This document shows, piece after piece, positions 8,257 to 18,327 of a DNA stretch of 20,998 bases. The notes under the pieces were generated by a model. The model did no database searches. It saw nothing but the letters and a program-made list of their open reading frames with translations, and was not told the DNA's origin. Source of the stretch: Beroe ovata (Eukaryota > Ctenophora > Nuda > Beroida > Beroidae); NCBI GenBank assembly GCA_946803715.1, contig CAMPET010000058.1, positions 83,872 through 104,869 on the forward strand. The letters run 5' to 3'. A program made the translations under genes and the position numbers. The stretch's first letter is position 1. Each line of letters starts with the position of its first letter.

Positions 8257-8302
8257 CTTAGTCTTAGTTTTAGTCTTAGTTTTAGTCTCATAGTTTTAGT
8301 CT
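8257..8302. repeat. TTAGTC/TTAGTT hexamer microsatellite
   Basis: TTAGTC and TTAGTT hexamers alternate over about 45 bp. They resemble the TTAGGG unit but are distinct from it. Confidence 0.7.
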
Positions 8303-8437
8303 TTTACTTGATTTATGGGCGGACTTGATTCATAAATCACACAAATCCACATTTCAAGTCAAATTCAAGTCAAACTTTCACGAAAGAACCCAGGTGCTGA
8401 TAAGGTGGCTCAGCTTAGATGCACCAAATGACCAAGG

Positions 8438-8531
8438 TACGCGCAAGAAACAGTGGACAAGAATTAGAAACGCGCAAGTGGACAAGAAACGCGCAAGAAA
8501 CACTAAACAGTGGACAGATAACATCCGGCAA
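8438..8531. repeat. Partial copy of TTGCCGGATG MITE family
   Basis: The segment contains repeated CGCGCAAGAAAC blocks and ends CAGTGGACAGATAACATCCGGCAA-like, equal to the right arm of the MITE at 5296-5446. No target duplication pairs it with the left end at 7652. Confidence 0.65.
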
Positions 8532-8579
8532 TGACTACCACTACACTTTTGACATCAGATGCCCCTGTCCCAATGTTAC

Positions 8580-9017
8580 GATGTTCTATAATCTATGCGC
8601 ATAACTGAGTTATTAAATCATACCTGATCGAGAAATTATTCACTGCTGTCCATTAGTTTGATTACTAAAGTTGGGGCATAATATCGACTTTTGTTATCTC
8701 ATTTCGAGTAAGCCATCGGACCATAGCTCAGACCATAGCTCAGACTATGAGAATAGATTTATCATGATGCGGTGCACCCGTCAACCATGTCGAACGATGA
8801 TCGTGGCAGTCTTCATGAAAACATGAATCGACCGAATAGTAATACTATAGGTGCGCTGATCGCTGATCGCATTATCTAATTTTGCAATAAATGTAATCAC
8901 AATAGGATTAGGTCACCACTCACCATGATCATATGCATTAACAATTCATATGGTCGTGATAGGAGCGACAACTACCAGTACCAGCAGTCAACTGGTCACT
9001 CCTAACAGTAACATCAG
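8580..9017. other. No supported gene
   Basis: There are only short direct repeats, for example ACCATAGCTCAG repeated near 8719-8748 and CGCTGAT near 8855. No coding signal is seen. Confidence 0.45.
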
Positions 9018-9052
9018 CTATGGCAGCTATGGGACTCCCATAGCTGCCATAG
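9018..9052. repeat. Perfect 17-bp inverted repeat, 1-nt spacer
   Basis: CTATGGCAGCTATGGGA at 9018-9034 is the exact reverse complement of 9036-9052, with a single base between. It lies just upstream of the palindromic repeat at 9062. Confidence 0.9.
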
Positions 9053-9061
9053 GGAGTATCA

Positions 9062-9312
9062 TGGTGGGTCACGCAGAATTTTATATCTGAAAAATAGAAT
9101 CACAGAGTTCACCTTAGCTTAGGTGACCCTCTTGATCCACGTGCGCTTCTCTGGGGTCAATCGTGGATCAGGAGGGTCACTCAAATCCAATTTGACCCCG
9201 GGGAAGCGCAACGTGGATCAGAAGGGTCACCTAAGGTGAACTCTGATCCACGTGTATGGATCAGAAGGGCCAAATTCTATTTTTCCACTAGTGTGACCCT
9301 CCTGATCCACCA
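9062..9312. repeat. GTGGATCAGAAGGGTCA repeat family, palindromic copy
   Basis: A foldback element about 250 bp long. The module ACGTGGATCAGAAGGGTCAC and its inverse occur several times, and the halves around 9107-9165 and 9193-9250 are inverted copies. The ends read TGGTGG and CCACCA. Related modules lie at 17908-18049 and 20149-20295. It encodes nothing; a class II non-autonomous repeat is the likeliest nature. Confidence 0.7.
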
Positions 9313-10138
9313 TAATAGTAGTGAAATAGCTACATTTATTAAGTAATTTAGCTATTTAGTTATTTAGCTACATTTTTTTAGTAGTGAAATAGCTACATTT
9401 CATCCTGAATACATGTGTGCTCATCGGTTAAAATGGTGGTAAATACGAGTTGGTGGAATGAAGAAATTGGCCATTTTTGACCTGGCTACATGCTTTTCTT
9501 CGTAATACTGATGGGATATCATCTAAAAAGCACTGAATTCTTGGTTAATCAATGACTTAACTAGCAATGCGGCAGATCTAATCATGATACTAATTTTAGT
9601 AGGTAGGTATATAAGAGGAATACCATGACCATGGGTTACTAATGAGCTTTTCCTAGACCTCTTTCACGAACGTGTTTCAATGAACGTAAAACTTTATTCA
9701 GTCAAAATTGAGTATGCGACAGAAATTGCCTTCGCCCTTCACGAAACTGAAAGGGAACTTAAGTACAATTTTTTAATTTTACTTATTTCCTCGCACTTAA
9801 GTGCAACTCCTTCTCTCACACTCAAGCTGTACTTAACTCTGCGTGAGTGTCCTTATTTATATTTGGTGGGTCGGGGCTGCGTGATGAATTTGACGCCACA
9901 CTTATCTCCCAAATTTGACTTAAGTTCGCACTTGGATAGCAATTTTTCTAGCCAAAAGATTAAGGTGCCCTCAAGAGGGCTCTTGACTTGCACTACGATT
10001 GGTATGAAGAATGCAGCATATTGATGAGATAAGGTTGACTACGTTTCTGCGAATTTGAAATGAAATGTAACTTAAATACTTGTTATATTATGTTAAAAGG
10101 GTCCAACTCAACTCATAAATGAATCCATCACACTATCT
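9313..10138. other. No supported gene; short repeats
   Basis: AGTAGTGAAATAGCTACATTT occurs twice as a direct repeat near 9319 and 9380. Several CTTAAGT/GCACTTAAGTGC motifs lie around 9757-9930. A 114-codon open frame at 9680-10024 has no recognisable domain. The region borders the Harbinger remnant and may hold decayed parts of that element, but I found no TIR. Confidence 0.4.
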
Positions 10139-10873
10139 CTAGGCAATTGTCCCAGTTTCAGAGACGGATCTTTCCCACTGCTCTCTCCTCATCATGATGT
10201 CCATGACGTGTTCATCCACGCCATAGTCCATGTTTCGGTCTCGGCAGTAGTTGTGAAGGACAATATTACAACTTACGATAATTTCACATGCAACATTCTC
10301 ATGATACATGATAGCACCTCCCAGCTCCCTCTTGCAATGACATCTGAATCGGGACATAAAATTTAAACACTCGATTGCCCTTTCTACAGTGCACCTACAC
10401 TTTATGTACCGTTTTTGTGCAGGAGAACGAGTCTCATCGAGGAGTGGAACCATCATGATTTCTCGCTGGGGGTACCCAGAATCCACTACCAGCCAACCTT
10501 TAAAACTTGGCCCCCTACTTTTGACCAAATACTCGATTATAGCTTTGACTCCACTCATCTGTCAAATTGTAGAATCGTGGGTCCTACCCAGCCATCGCAC
10601 AACAACATCGATAAATTTCCCATTCGCATCACAAATTATCTGGCAGTTTATACTGTGAGACTCACAGCGTGAGTGTGACCTTTCTTTCGCCCCACATTCG
10701 CCCCACATCGCATCCTCATTAGTACTGGGGGGCTTTATACGGATCACCGTGCCACTGATGGCACCCAATACAGCAGGAAATCTGCCATATTTGTAGAATC
10801 CCCGCTCTATCTGCGTGATCTCATGACCTTCCAACTCTCCCCAATTAGTACCTAGTTGCTGTCTTGATAGTAA
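10139..10873 (-). pseudogene. PIF/Harbinger (HARBI1-like) transposase remnant
   Basis: The minus strand encodes a DDE_Tnp_4-type transposase, the nuclease of PIF/Harbinger DNA transposons. The part at 10834-10565 has GFYKYGRFPAVLGAISGT, where the family has a catalytic Asp in an IDGT motif; here it is Ser. It goes on to HSINCQIICDANGKF and the second catalytic Asp in GRTHDSTI. A TGA at 10562-10564 then stops it in frame. The same frame continues at 10561-10142 with VVDSGYP, CTVERAIECL (the Glu is the likely third catalytic acid) and a NIVLHNYC motif of the C-terminus. A small tandem duplication (TTCGCCCCACA-like) near 10686 adds residues to the first half. The loss of one acid and the nonsense codon make it inactive. 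No flanking TIR was identified. Confidence 0.9.
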
Positions 10874-11400
10874 TCAGTATATTCATATTGGTGACCCCTG
10901 TTGTCCCCTGATCTCGACTCCTCATCTACTACTACTATAGTGTGGCTGTGTGGACACTGGATCCGTAGGGTCAGCACAGCCACACTAAGGCACAGTGGGA
11001 GCTCTACCCTAGCTGCACGTAGCCACGATGGGATACTAGATTCCCGTACCTCCCCAAGTGCAACACTTGAAGGTCACTCCTGGGCAGAGATCCCTCATAC
11101 TGATGATGGAGTGTTTGGACCAGTTCTCACTGGATAGGGTGCAGGAACCTCGGGGTTATAGGAGGTTCTGGCTGCCCCGTTTTACCTGGGTCGCCGGGTA
11201 GCGGGGGGTTGCTTATCTAGCTGGCTCAATCCGGTCATTGCGGTTCAGTTCAACTAAAAACGAAGTCTCTATGACGTTCCTATCAAAAGTTATCTATTCG
11301 ATGCCTTGGTGGCATGCGGCATAAATGGCATGTTTACAGCATGTTCGATCAACATTTGGAGAGGGGTTATTTTCAAAAGTGGCATAGTTACGTAGAGTGT
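10874..11400. other. No supported gene; one hairpin
   Basis: Perfect 13-bp inverted arms TAGTGTGGCTGTG lie at 10938-10950 and 10975-10987. The GC-rich part at about 11130-11235 has no tRNA-like boxes that I could recognise. Nothing else is supported. Confidence 0.45.
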
Positions 11401-11528
11401 GAAGGAAATTTCTGGTATTCCTCTGGTTGCGAACTCAGACAACAGTTTCAATTGTCTCCCCAATTATGGACTTACCACTGTTTCAATTGTCTGAGTTCGC
11501 AACCAGAGGAATACCAGAAATTTTCTTC
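11401..11528. repeat. Foldback element, 42-bp arms
   Basis: Bases 11401-11442 and 11487-11528 are inverted repeats with one mismatch, enclosing a 44-bp loop. The arm segment TTGTCTGAGTTCGCAACCAG resembles the MITE arm at 1848 and 13948 (AATTGTTTGAGTTTCGCAGC) but with inside and outside exchanged, so a family relation is possible. Confidence 0.8.
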
Positions 11529-11752
11529 AAACTCTATGGCTTGTTCCATCCCCTAAAAATCGGATTTGGACTTAGGATGATGAAAAGTACCTGTATTCCA
11601 ATCGTTCTACTTCTTGAATACCTCGTTTGCAGGGTGCCGGACTATTTCATTTTTTATACAAAGACTTAAAGATTGGTTGTCAAATATGTGCCGCGTTAGC
11701 TATCAAAGAACATCCTAGTTTTAGCAGTTGCGCTCTTCGCAATATCAAGTAT

Positions 11753-12290
11753 TATGGTACGGCACCAAATTGTCTGCACTCGTGGTAACCGAGTGACGCA
11801 GTCACGAGGTAGCAGTCACATGATAGCTGATAGCTAATCAGAGCTGCAATGTATGATCGAGATCTAAACCGGTTTCCGGAATCTAAAAGAAGGTTGCTAT
11901 ATCCGGCACAGAGTCCCGGATGATATTCAGACCAAAATCTAATCAAGTATCAAATCCATGGAATCTTTGCTTGTAATCGATACAGTTCAGTGAAGAAGTC
12001 ATGATCTTAAAACCGGTCTGCCAACTTATGAAATACAGTTCTCCATAAGTTGGCAAACCGGTTTAAGCTCCCTGCCTTCGTTCATAGCCAATGGCATCAA
12101 AGTTTTTAATCACATGACCAAACGTATCAGTCACGCTGCATGTCACATTCCGCGACGCTCATTGGACAATGAACACTTTGAGGGCGTGAACTTTTCAGTT
12201 ATTTGCCAATTTGACGCGGTTAATAACCACCAATTTTGAAAATCATGGTCGGAAAATGCAGCTTGGAACGTCAATTTGTGCCGTACCATA
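11753..12290. mobile_element. Putative TIR element, 538 bp
   Basis: The ends TATGGTACGGCACCAAATTG (11753) and the inverse of CAATTTGTGCCGTACCATA (12272-12290) match except for one extra base. No target duplication is clear. No coding potential is seen inside. A strong hairpin lies within it at 12006-12067. Confidence 0.55.
12006..12067. repeat. Hairpin with ~24-bp arms
   Basis: CTTAAAACCGGTCTGCCAAC... at 12006-12030 pairs with 12044-12067 with few mismatches, around a 13-nt loop. It is nested in the putative TIR element. Confidence 0.8.
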
Positions 12291-12295
12291 AGCAT

Positions 12296-12356
12296 GTTAT
12301 AGAACTACTGACATAACTCGTGCCTTCGGCACTCGTTGGGTCAGCAGTTCCATAAC
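12296..12356. repeat. Imperfect 29-bp hairpin
   Basis: The arms 12296-12324 and 12328-12356 pair imperfectly (about six mismatches) around a TTC tip, with CGTGCC-TTC-GGCAC at the apex. It is probably a small dispersed foldback repeat. Confidence 0.65.
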
Positions 12357-12419
12357 CTACCTTAGGGAGTTGCTGTTATTGTTAATTCGTATCTGAAATG
12401 AGGAAGCCCTCAAAAGATA

Positions 12420-12578
12420 ATGATCATGTCTCGCGGCCTGACACTGAACGAGGGACAGCGGGTAATAGAGCTCGACCTTGGTGCCAGCTATAAGAGCTGT
12501 GACAAGCTGTCATTCAGTTCAAAGTCAATCAGCACACGTGCCAAGTGGCAACTGATATTTGTCAAGGTTAACAAGTGA
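12420..12578 (+). pseudogene. Possible transposase HTH fragment
   Basis: A short open frame of 52 residues begins MIMSRGLTLNEGQRVIELDL and continues with a SYKSCDKLSFSSKSIS-like stretch. The spacing resembles the N-terminal helix-turn-helix of Tc1- or pogo-like transposases (a helix, then a turn with a conserved S/K, then a recognition helix). There is no catalytic domain downstream. The match is by general pattern only, so this could be a chance open frame. Confidence 0.28.
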
Positions 12579-12744
12579 ACTGAAGCATACCATAAACTGT
12601 TCCCGCGCTGCGTGACCCAAATACTCCGCGCGCGCTGCGCGTCTCCTTTCTACGACTTTTCAGTTCACTGAGTAGAACAGGGGCGCGCAACGTGTGCACA
12701 CCATAAACAATATCCGAGATTTTAGGGATGTTAGTCCGACGACA

Positions 12745-12835
12745 GAAAGAAAGAAAGGAAGGAAGAAAGGAAAGAAGAAATTGAGAGAAATTTAAAGAAA
12801 TTGAAAGAATTAAAAATTGAAATAAGGCTTAATCA
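12745..12835. repeat. Purine-rich GAAA/GGAA microsatellite
   Basis: Degenerate GAAA, GGAA and GAAG units run on the plus strand and decay into an A-rich tail. No gene is supported between 12580 and 12870. Confidence 0.8.
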
Positions 12836-12870
12836 GTAAATGATGCATAAGGAGGTTTAGCATTAAGGAG

Positions 12871-12919
12871 GAGAAGTACCTTGTTATAGGCTGTGCAGTG
12901 TGCCTACAAGGTACTTCTC
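12871..12919 (+). repeat. Short hairpin, 14-bp stem plus inner stem
   Basis: GAGAAGTACCTTGT at 12871-12884 is the exact complement of 12906-12919. After a 2-nt bulge, TAGGC and GCCTA extend the stem inward to a ~10-nt loop. The size (~50 nt) and form are those of a small structured RNA or a foldback repeat; nothing else tells which. Confidence 0.6.
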
Positions 12920-13947
12920 TCACAGCATACATTGCAATAGTATATTGAATTCAAATTGTATAGGTGTTTAGTTTAATTGCAATTGCATATATTTAGTTGT
13001 ACTGCAGCTGGCACTGCTCACGATTACTTTGATCTATGACGATCATGCACTACGCGCCAGCTCCCTCTTTAACACACAGAGCTGGCCGGGCGTGACCATT
13101 CACGCGTTATGCCTGCACATACCCTCCCGCTAGGAGAACAATTATATGAGCAGCAGACTTTGATTCCCCGCAGCTTTTTTTGTACCCTATTTTTTATAGC
13201 ACAAATAGATTTAATCCAGGGTAAGGACATATCATTATCAAGTATAGTTGCGGTCTAAGTTTGATTTGGGTCCAAGACTGCTGGGGTCATGATATCGCAT
13301 AACTCCAACTGCCTTGCTGGAGATATCTATCATCAGGTATCATCATTTCAAAGTGGCTGTATCTCCATTAAAACCATTTCCTTGTGCAGTTGCCACAGTG
13401 TCTGGCTAGACACTGTCCATCAAGACAACGGTTGTGACTAATTTTAAATCTGAAGGGACGTACACGGATCACACTGTGAACTATATATATGAACTATATG
13501 GTGCGTTCGTTTCACGGTTGTGTGTAAGTGTGCTAATGCAATCAATCCCTCGACCAATCCCTCGCCCAAATAGAACTGAGTGGAAGTTTTGTCGCACTAA
13601 TGTTTCTTTGCTCCAACAGCGATAATGCGTTCTTATAATTCGTAGCACTCGTTTATCAGATTATTTCACTCGGCTCGCCATAACAACTGTCCTCAATTCT
13701 TTCATACAATATACCTCATGATGAGGAGGTTTTAATTAAAATTTCAAATTTCAGTCATACTAATGTCTAATACTGGGCTATGATTTGTGACTACAAGGGG
13801 GTAGTGGAACGTGCATTAATGTGCAATTTTGTACTATGTCAACGTCAGTTTTGGGATTTTTCCAAATACTACGTGAACAAAGCACCACCATCAAATCTGA
13901 GCTCCCAGAATCGCTATTACAGTCAAAAATTATAGTAGCTATATTAT
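12920..13947. other. No supported gene
   Basis: Short inverted repeats occur, such as GCCAGCTC/GAGCTGGC near 13061-13091 and ACAGTGTCT/AGACACTGT near 13395-13416. Open frames are short and show no domain. I see nothing further. Confidence 0.45.
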
Positions 13948-14356
13948 AGTCAAAAACAATTGAAATTGTTTGAGTTTCGCAGCCACTTTGTACCTCTCCT
14001 AAAATAAAGAAATAATGTGATAGGAACTTAGTTCCTCGCCCGTCGGTGGCGGTGCCATTTCGTCGCAAGAACTCACCTCGAATATAGGAACCTTCCCTTC
14101 TGGAAGTTTCACAAGTGGCAAGCTCAAATTGATGATGTAAAGCGTGTATCAGCCTGTTTTTTATGATAGAGCCAATGGCAATAACTAATTGATACCCTTC
14201 GAGCATAAGGTTATCAGGGCGAGTTTCTTTCCTGTAATAACTCCAGCTCACCGCCACGGACGGGCGAGGAACTAAGTTCCTATCACATTATTTCTTTATT
14301 TTAGGAGAGGTACAAAGTGGCTGCGAAACTCAAACAATTTCAATTGTTTTTGACTA
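13948..14356. mobile_element. MITE with long TIRs, copy B
   Basis: This is a second copy of the element at 1848-2254, with the same GTCAAAAACAATTGAAATTG end, a long inverted-repeat arm and a related central part (the CACAAGTGGCAAGCTCAAAT stretch is shared). The flanks are TATA-like on both sides, consistent with a TA target. The longer minus-strand open frame at 13778-14257 simply crosses the MITE and is not a gene. An N follows at 14375. Confidence 0.85.
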
Positions 14357-14375
14357 TAATATCACTCATTTTTGN

Positions 14376-14640
14376 CTGCGGGCGCTTGCCAGCGCCCTGA
14401 CCTAAAAGCACTTGTCCATGGCAATGCGCACGTGCAACTCTGATAGTGATCACACTCCATTTCGAGGCGTACAAACTGATAAACAGACGTACGAACAAAC
14501 AAACGTACCAACCCTTAGGTACTATCAACATTCCTAGCGCGCAATCATCTCCTATACATTCGTATCCATAGCAACGCGCACTTTCTTTCATAATCTACAC
14601 GTGCATTTCGTGACGTAGATACACGATAGAAGCTTACAGA
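14376..14640. other. No supported feature
   Basis: Apart from short GCGC-rich words and the contig join at 14375, nothing recognisable is present. Confidence 0.4.
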
Positions 14641-15263
14641 TCCAAAGTCTTATCTATAGAGGTGTATGGGTATACTGCAAACATAGCAAAATACTGGATA
14701 TCGATTTTCTAATCCAAGGATTGGCATAAGAGAGGGAAGAATCTAAAATGTGAATCATACTCGGTAACCCTACAGATGTAAGGCCCTCTCCTGTCAACTG
14801 CGATTTGGATCTCAGTATCAGTAGGTGGCAAGAGAGAACGGAGGGGCTTCGGCCCACCGTACCCCTCGCAGCTTATAACTGCAAGGCTGGGCCACCCAGA
14901 ACTCCGGAATTCTGAGCTTCACAGTTTAGAGAGACGGGGGGATCGGACATAAGAATCAATGGAGGGGAAGAATTGAACTGAATAAATAAATCAAAGTAAA
15001 ACTAAAACAAATACGTTAATAACTACACTGTAGATAAACAGAATTTACGAGTGTATAAATTATAATAGAGATGTCACTCTCTGAATATTGATCATATTAT
15101 CTGAGTGATAGTCACATCTCTCTCAACTCGTAGGAAATGATCTTAGTTTGAAGCTTAGGTACGCAGTTTAGATTTGCCTTCTCTTGTGTCAATCCTTGGA
15201 TTAGAAAATCGACATCCAGTATTTTGCTATGTTTGCATACACCTCTACAGATGGTACTTTGGA
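14641..15263. repeat. Inverted-repeat pair, ~100-bp arms
   Basis: Bases 14641-14755 and 15168-15263 are inverted copies sharing AGAGGTGTATG, ACATAGCAAAATACTGGAT and CGATTTTCTAATCCAAGGAT. The space between holds a further imperfect hairpin (about 15070-15122, GAGATGT and ACATCTC arms). It may be a TIR element, but no target duplication is visible. Confidence 0.75.
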
Positions 15264-15350
15264 ATTGGATTCCAATCCTTGTATTGGAGCAGAATGTCAC
15301 TCTTCTGCAGATACCAATTCATAAATATAGCAACAAGGGTGTATCTTTGT

Positions 15351-15409
15351 CAGGAACGTAGCTAGACATTTTTTCCGGGCAGCGAGCAAAGCGAACAAGC
15401 TACGGCAGG
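15351..15409. mobile_element. Left end of the CAGGCACGTAG hAT-like family
   Basis: CAGGAACGTAGCTAGACATT begins a 59-bp segment that ends CTACGGCAGG and matches the left ends at 3956 and 16602. The ~172-bp satellite starts right after it. No separate right end follows it before the one at 17474. Confidence 0.85.
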
Positions 15410-16601
15410 AGCTATCCTTAAATGCTTACTCAGACTGACATGTTTTGAGCGGTTAAGTGGTTATGACGGCCCTTAACTTAAGACCGATTATCAGATTGAC
15501 ATGAAATATTGTTTATCTGAGTTTCTATCTGTCTATGAGCTATGGTAGAAGTTTCAAGTCAATTGATGTTTCCGTTTGGAGCTATCCAGTATCCTCAACT
15601 GCTCACTCAAACTGTCATGTTTTAGGCGGTTAATAAGGGGTTATGACGGCCCTTAACTATGGAACCGATCATCTGATTGAAATTTAGCTGTTGTCCGAGT
15701 TTTTAATGGACCTTGAGATATGGTAGAAGTTTCAAGTCAATCGGTTTATCTGTTTAGGAGCTATCCTCAAATGCTCAATCAAACTGACATTATTTTCAAT
15801 TGATTAGAGGTCATGTCGGCCCCTTACTTTGGTTGTCCGAGTTTCTCACTGTCCTTGAGCTTCGGTAGAAGTTTTAAGTCAATTGGCTACTTCGTTTGGG
15901 AGCTACCTATCCTCAAATGCTCACTCAAAAACACATGTTTTAGGCCGATAAGGGGTTATGACGGCCCTTAACTCTGGAACCGATCGACAGATTGACGTGA
16001 AATTCACGTTGTCGGAGTTTCTAATGGTCTTTGAGAGATAATTGTAGTTTTAAGTCAATCGGTCCATCCGATTGGGAGCTATCCTCAAATGCTCACTCAA
16101 ACTGACATGTTTGGGGGTGGTTAAAAGGTTATGAGTGCCATAACTATGGAACCAATTATCAGATTGATGTGAAATTTAAGTTGTCCGAGTTTCAAATGAT
16201 CCTTGAAATATGTTACAAGTTTCAAGTCAATCGGTTCATCTTTTTGGGAGCTATCCTCAACTGCTCACTCAAACTGTCACGATTTGGGCCAATAAGGGGT
16301 CATGACGGCCCTTAACTCTAGAACGGATCAACAGATTGACCTAAAATTCAGGTTGTCCGAGTTTCTAATGGTCCTCGAGACATTGCAGAAGTTTCAAGTC
16401 AATCGGATTATCCGTTTGGGAGCTTTCCTCAGATGCTCACTCAAACTGACATGTTTTGAGGGGTTAACTCTGGAACCAATCAACAGCTTGACGTGAAATT
16501 CAGGTTGTCCAACTTTCTAATAGTCTTTGAGATATAAAAGAAGTTTCAAGTCAATCGGTCCATCAGATTGGGAGCTATCCTCAAATGCTCACTGATCAAA
16601 C
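15410..16601. repeat. ~172-bp satellite, seven full units plus a partial
   Basis: Units start at 15410, 15580, 15759, 15901, 16077, 16249, 16421 and 16573, with spacings of 170, 179, 142, 176, 172, 172 and 152 bp. Each opens AGCTATCCTCAAATGCTCAC or similar and contains GTTATGACGGCCCTTAACT and AAGTTTCAAGTCAATCGG words. Units differ by substitutions and small deletions, so the array is not recent. It lies between two left ends of a hAT-like family. No protein is encoded. Confidence 0.93.
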
Positions 16602-17474
16602 GAGGCACGTAGCCAGACATTTTTCCGGGGGGGGGGGCTCGACGAGCGAAGCGAGTCGAGTTTGCGCAGCTACGGCAGGGTTATGGGGGCGCAGCCCCCA
16701 TGGCCACTGGGGTCTAGGGGCACGCACCTGGTCGGGGGTTAGGGGGCAAAGTTCCCTGGAAAAGTTTTAAAAAATAGAGTGTTTTTTATTTTAAAACACT
16801 CTCTATTTCAAACATTCTCTATTTTAAAAAATAGAGAATTTTTAAAACATAGAGTGTTGTAGACGAAATCTGGTATTAAATAAAATATCACAGTAACAAA
16901 AAATAAGAGGAGCAAAAACGTAATGCACGAGTGAAGAACTGAAGAAAATGCGATGATCTGAGGCGTTAGATACTCATTTGAGTTGCAGAGTACATGGCTT
17001 TTATCTTTTATTGTTTGTCGTAGCGATGGAAATGTAGTGGTTTAAGGGCAGTGCCCCGATATGATATATCCAAAGGTACTGAAACAAAAGCAGAGTATCA
17101 TCAGGAGCAGGGGTCCGGGGGCGCAGCCCCTAGAAGCCAGATGTTAGGGTCTGTTCGAGAAGGTGAAATCCTTCAAAACTTTCCATTAATTATTGCTTTG
17201 TTAGACTGGAAATAAACGGGTCTTGGGGCACTGCCCTGATATAGTAATATACCAGTGGAGTAATATACCAGTATCACAGGTAGTTTTATTCAATGTGAGA
17301 ATGTGCTCGTTCAGTTTAAAGTAGAAGCAGGAGTCTGGGGGCGCAGCTCCAGAAGCCAGATGTTAAGTTCTGTATGGAAGGGCGAAGTCCTTGAAAATTT
17401 TCATCAGAGGTCCAATTTTTCCGGGGGGGGGAGGGGGCGCGGCGTGGCCCCCTGCCCCCCTGTCTACGTGCCTG
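16602..17474. mobile_element. hAT-like non-autonomous element, 873 bp
   Basis: A longer relative of the element at 3956-4706, with long near-identical stretches and the same GGGGGCGCAGCCCCC modules. The left end reads GAGGCACGTAGCC (first base G, not C); the right end is CTACGTGCCTG at 17474. Near 16760-16860 it has extra direct and inverted copies of an AAAATAGAGTGTT word. The immediate flanks GATCAAAC and CTCTTGGT do not match, so it lacks its own duplication. Confidence 0.85.
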
Positions 17475-17907
17475 CTCTTGGTATGGGTGCTCAATGCTCA
17501 TGTTAATGTTATAATAAACATCGAACTATGGCATCGACATGTGTTCAATCTGATGGAGATGAATTGATCGCGAGTCCTTTGCAAATCCACGAATCCCTAA
17601 TAACAAGTCAATATACTGACAGCTCTCCCTCCGCGTATCATGACAGCTCGTGATCACCAATGTCAAATATCTTAATTATATACGCGTTGGTGGTCATGAC
17701 CTTGATTTGACACCAAAGCTGGTGTTTTATTTGTGTTTTATTCAATTCGAAGTTGGCTAGTTTCGTCGGAGTTGGCCAGGACATTTACTCATCGGTTAAA
17801 TACTTGGAGCAAATTATCCCCGTTTGAATTACCTTAGCCCCTCATTAACTTTAATATAAATTTCCAGGGATATAATCTCAATTCGTTGTGACTCCTCATC
17901 CACCACG
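17475..17907. other. No supported gene
   Basis: I see no coding frame, RNA or clear repeat; only minor words such as GAGTTGGCCAG repeat imperfectly around 17750-17780. Confidence 0.4.
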
Positions 17908-18049
17908 TAGATCACAGAGTTCATGGATCTGACTTGACCCCAGAGAAGGGCCACGTGGATCAGAAGGGTCACCTAAGGTGAATCCTGTGATCCACGATCA
18001 AATTATATTTTTCAGAGATAAAATTCTGGGTGACCCTTCTGATCCACCA
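17908..18049. repeat. GTGGATCAGAAGGGTCA repeat family, copy 2
   Basis: It contains CTTGACCCCAGAGAAG, CACGTGGATCAGAAGGGTCA and CCTAAGGTGAA, shared with 9062-9312 and 20149-20295, and ends CTTCTGATCCACCAC. Confidence 0.75.
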
Positions 18050-18327
18050 CACTCAACTTGCTTCTGAAACCGATAGGTTTTAATGGCCATAGGTTTTAAT
18101 GAGGCATTTAAGCTCACAGCGGAGCGGTCTACCACCAATAACCATAATAGGGCTATTTTAGCATCTTGCGTGGTGTGATCATGCAGTTCCTCTTACTTTA
18201 ACAGACCTATTTTAATAGGTGGGTGTGGTAAAGTGTGGTTGTTAAAGTACACCGTACAGGAAGCCTTCCTGAGGTAAAATTTAAGAAGCAAGTTACATTT
18301 GGTGTCAATGAGTGGGCTACCAAGGTG

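Noticed and set aside
9680-10024. 114-codon plus-strand open frame near the Harbinger remnant, as a possible accessory Myb-like protein
   Set aside because: No Myb/SANT tryptophan spacing or other motif was seen.
11130-11235. GC-rich segment as a tRNA or tRNA-derived SINE
   Set aside because: No A-box or B-box and no cloverleaf could be found by eye.
13778-14257. 159-codon minus-strand open frame
   Set aside because: Most of it lies inside MITE copy B; the same element at 1848-2254 lacks a corresponding frame of that length.
16585-17506. Glycine- and arginine-rich open frames on both strands
   Set aside because: They are translations of the G/C-rich ends and GGGGGCGCAGCCCCC modules of the hAT-like element.
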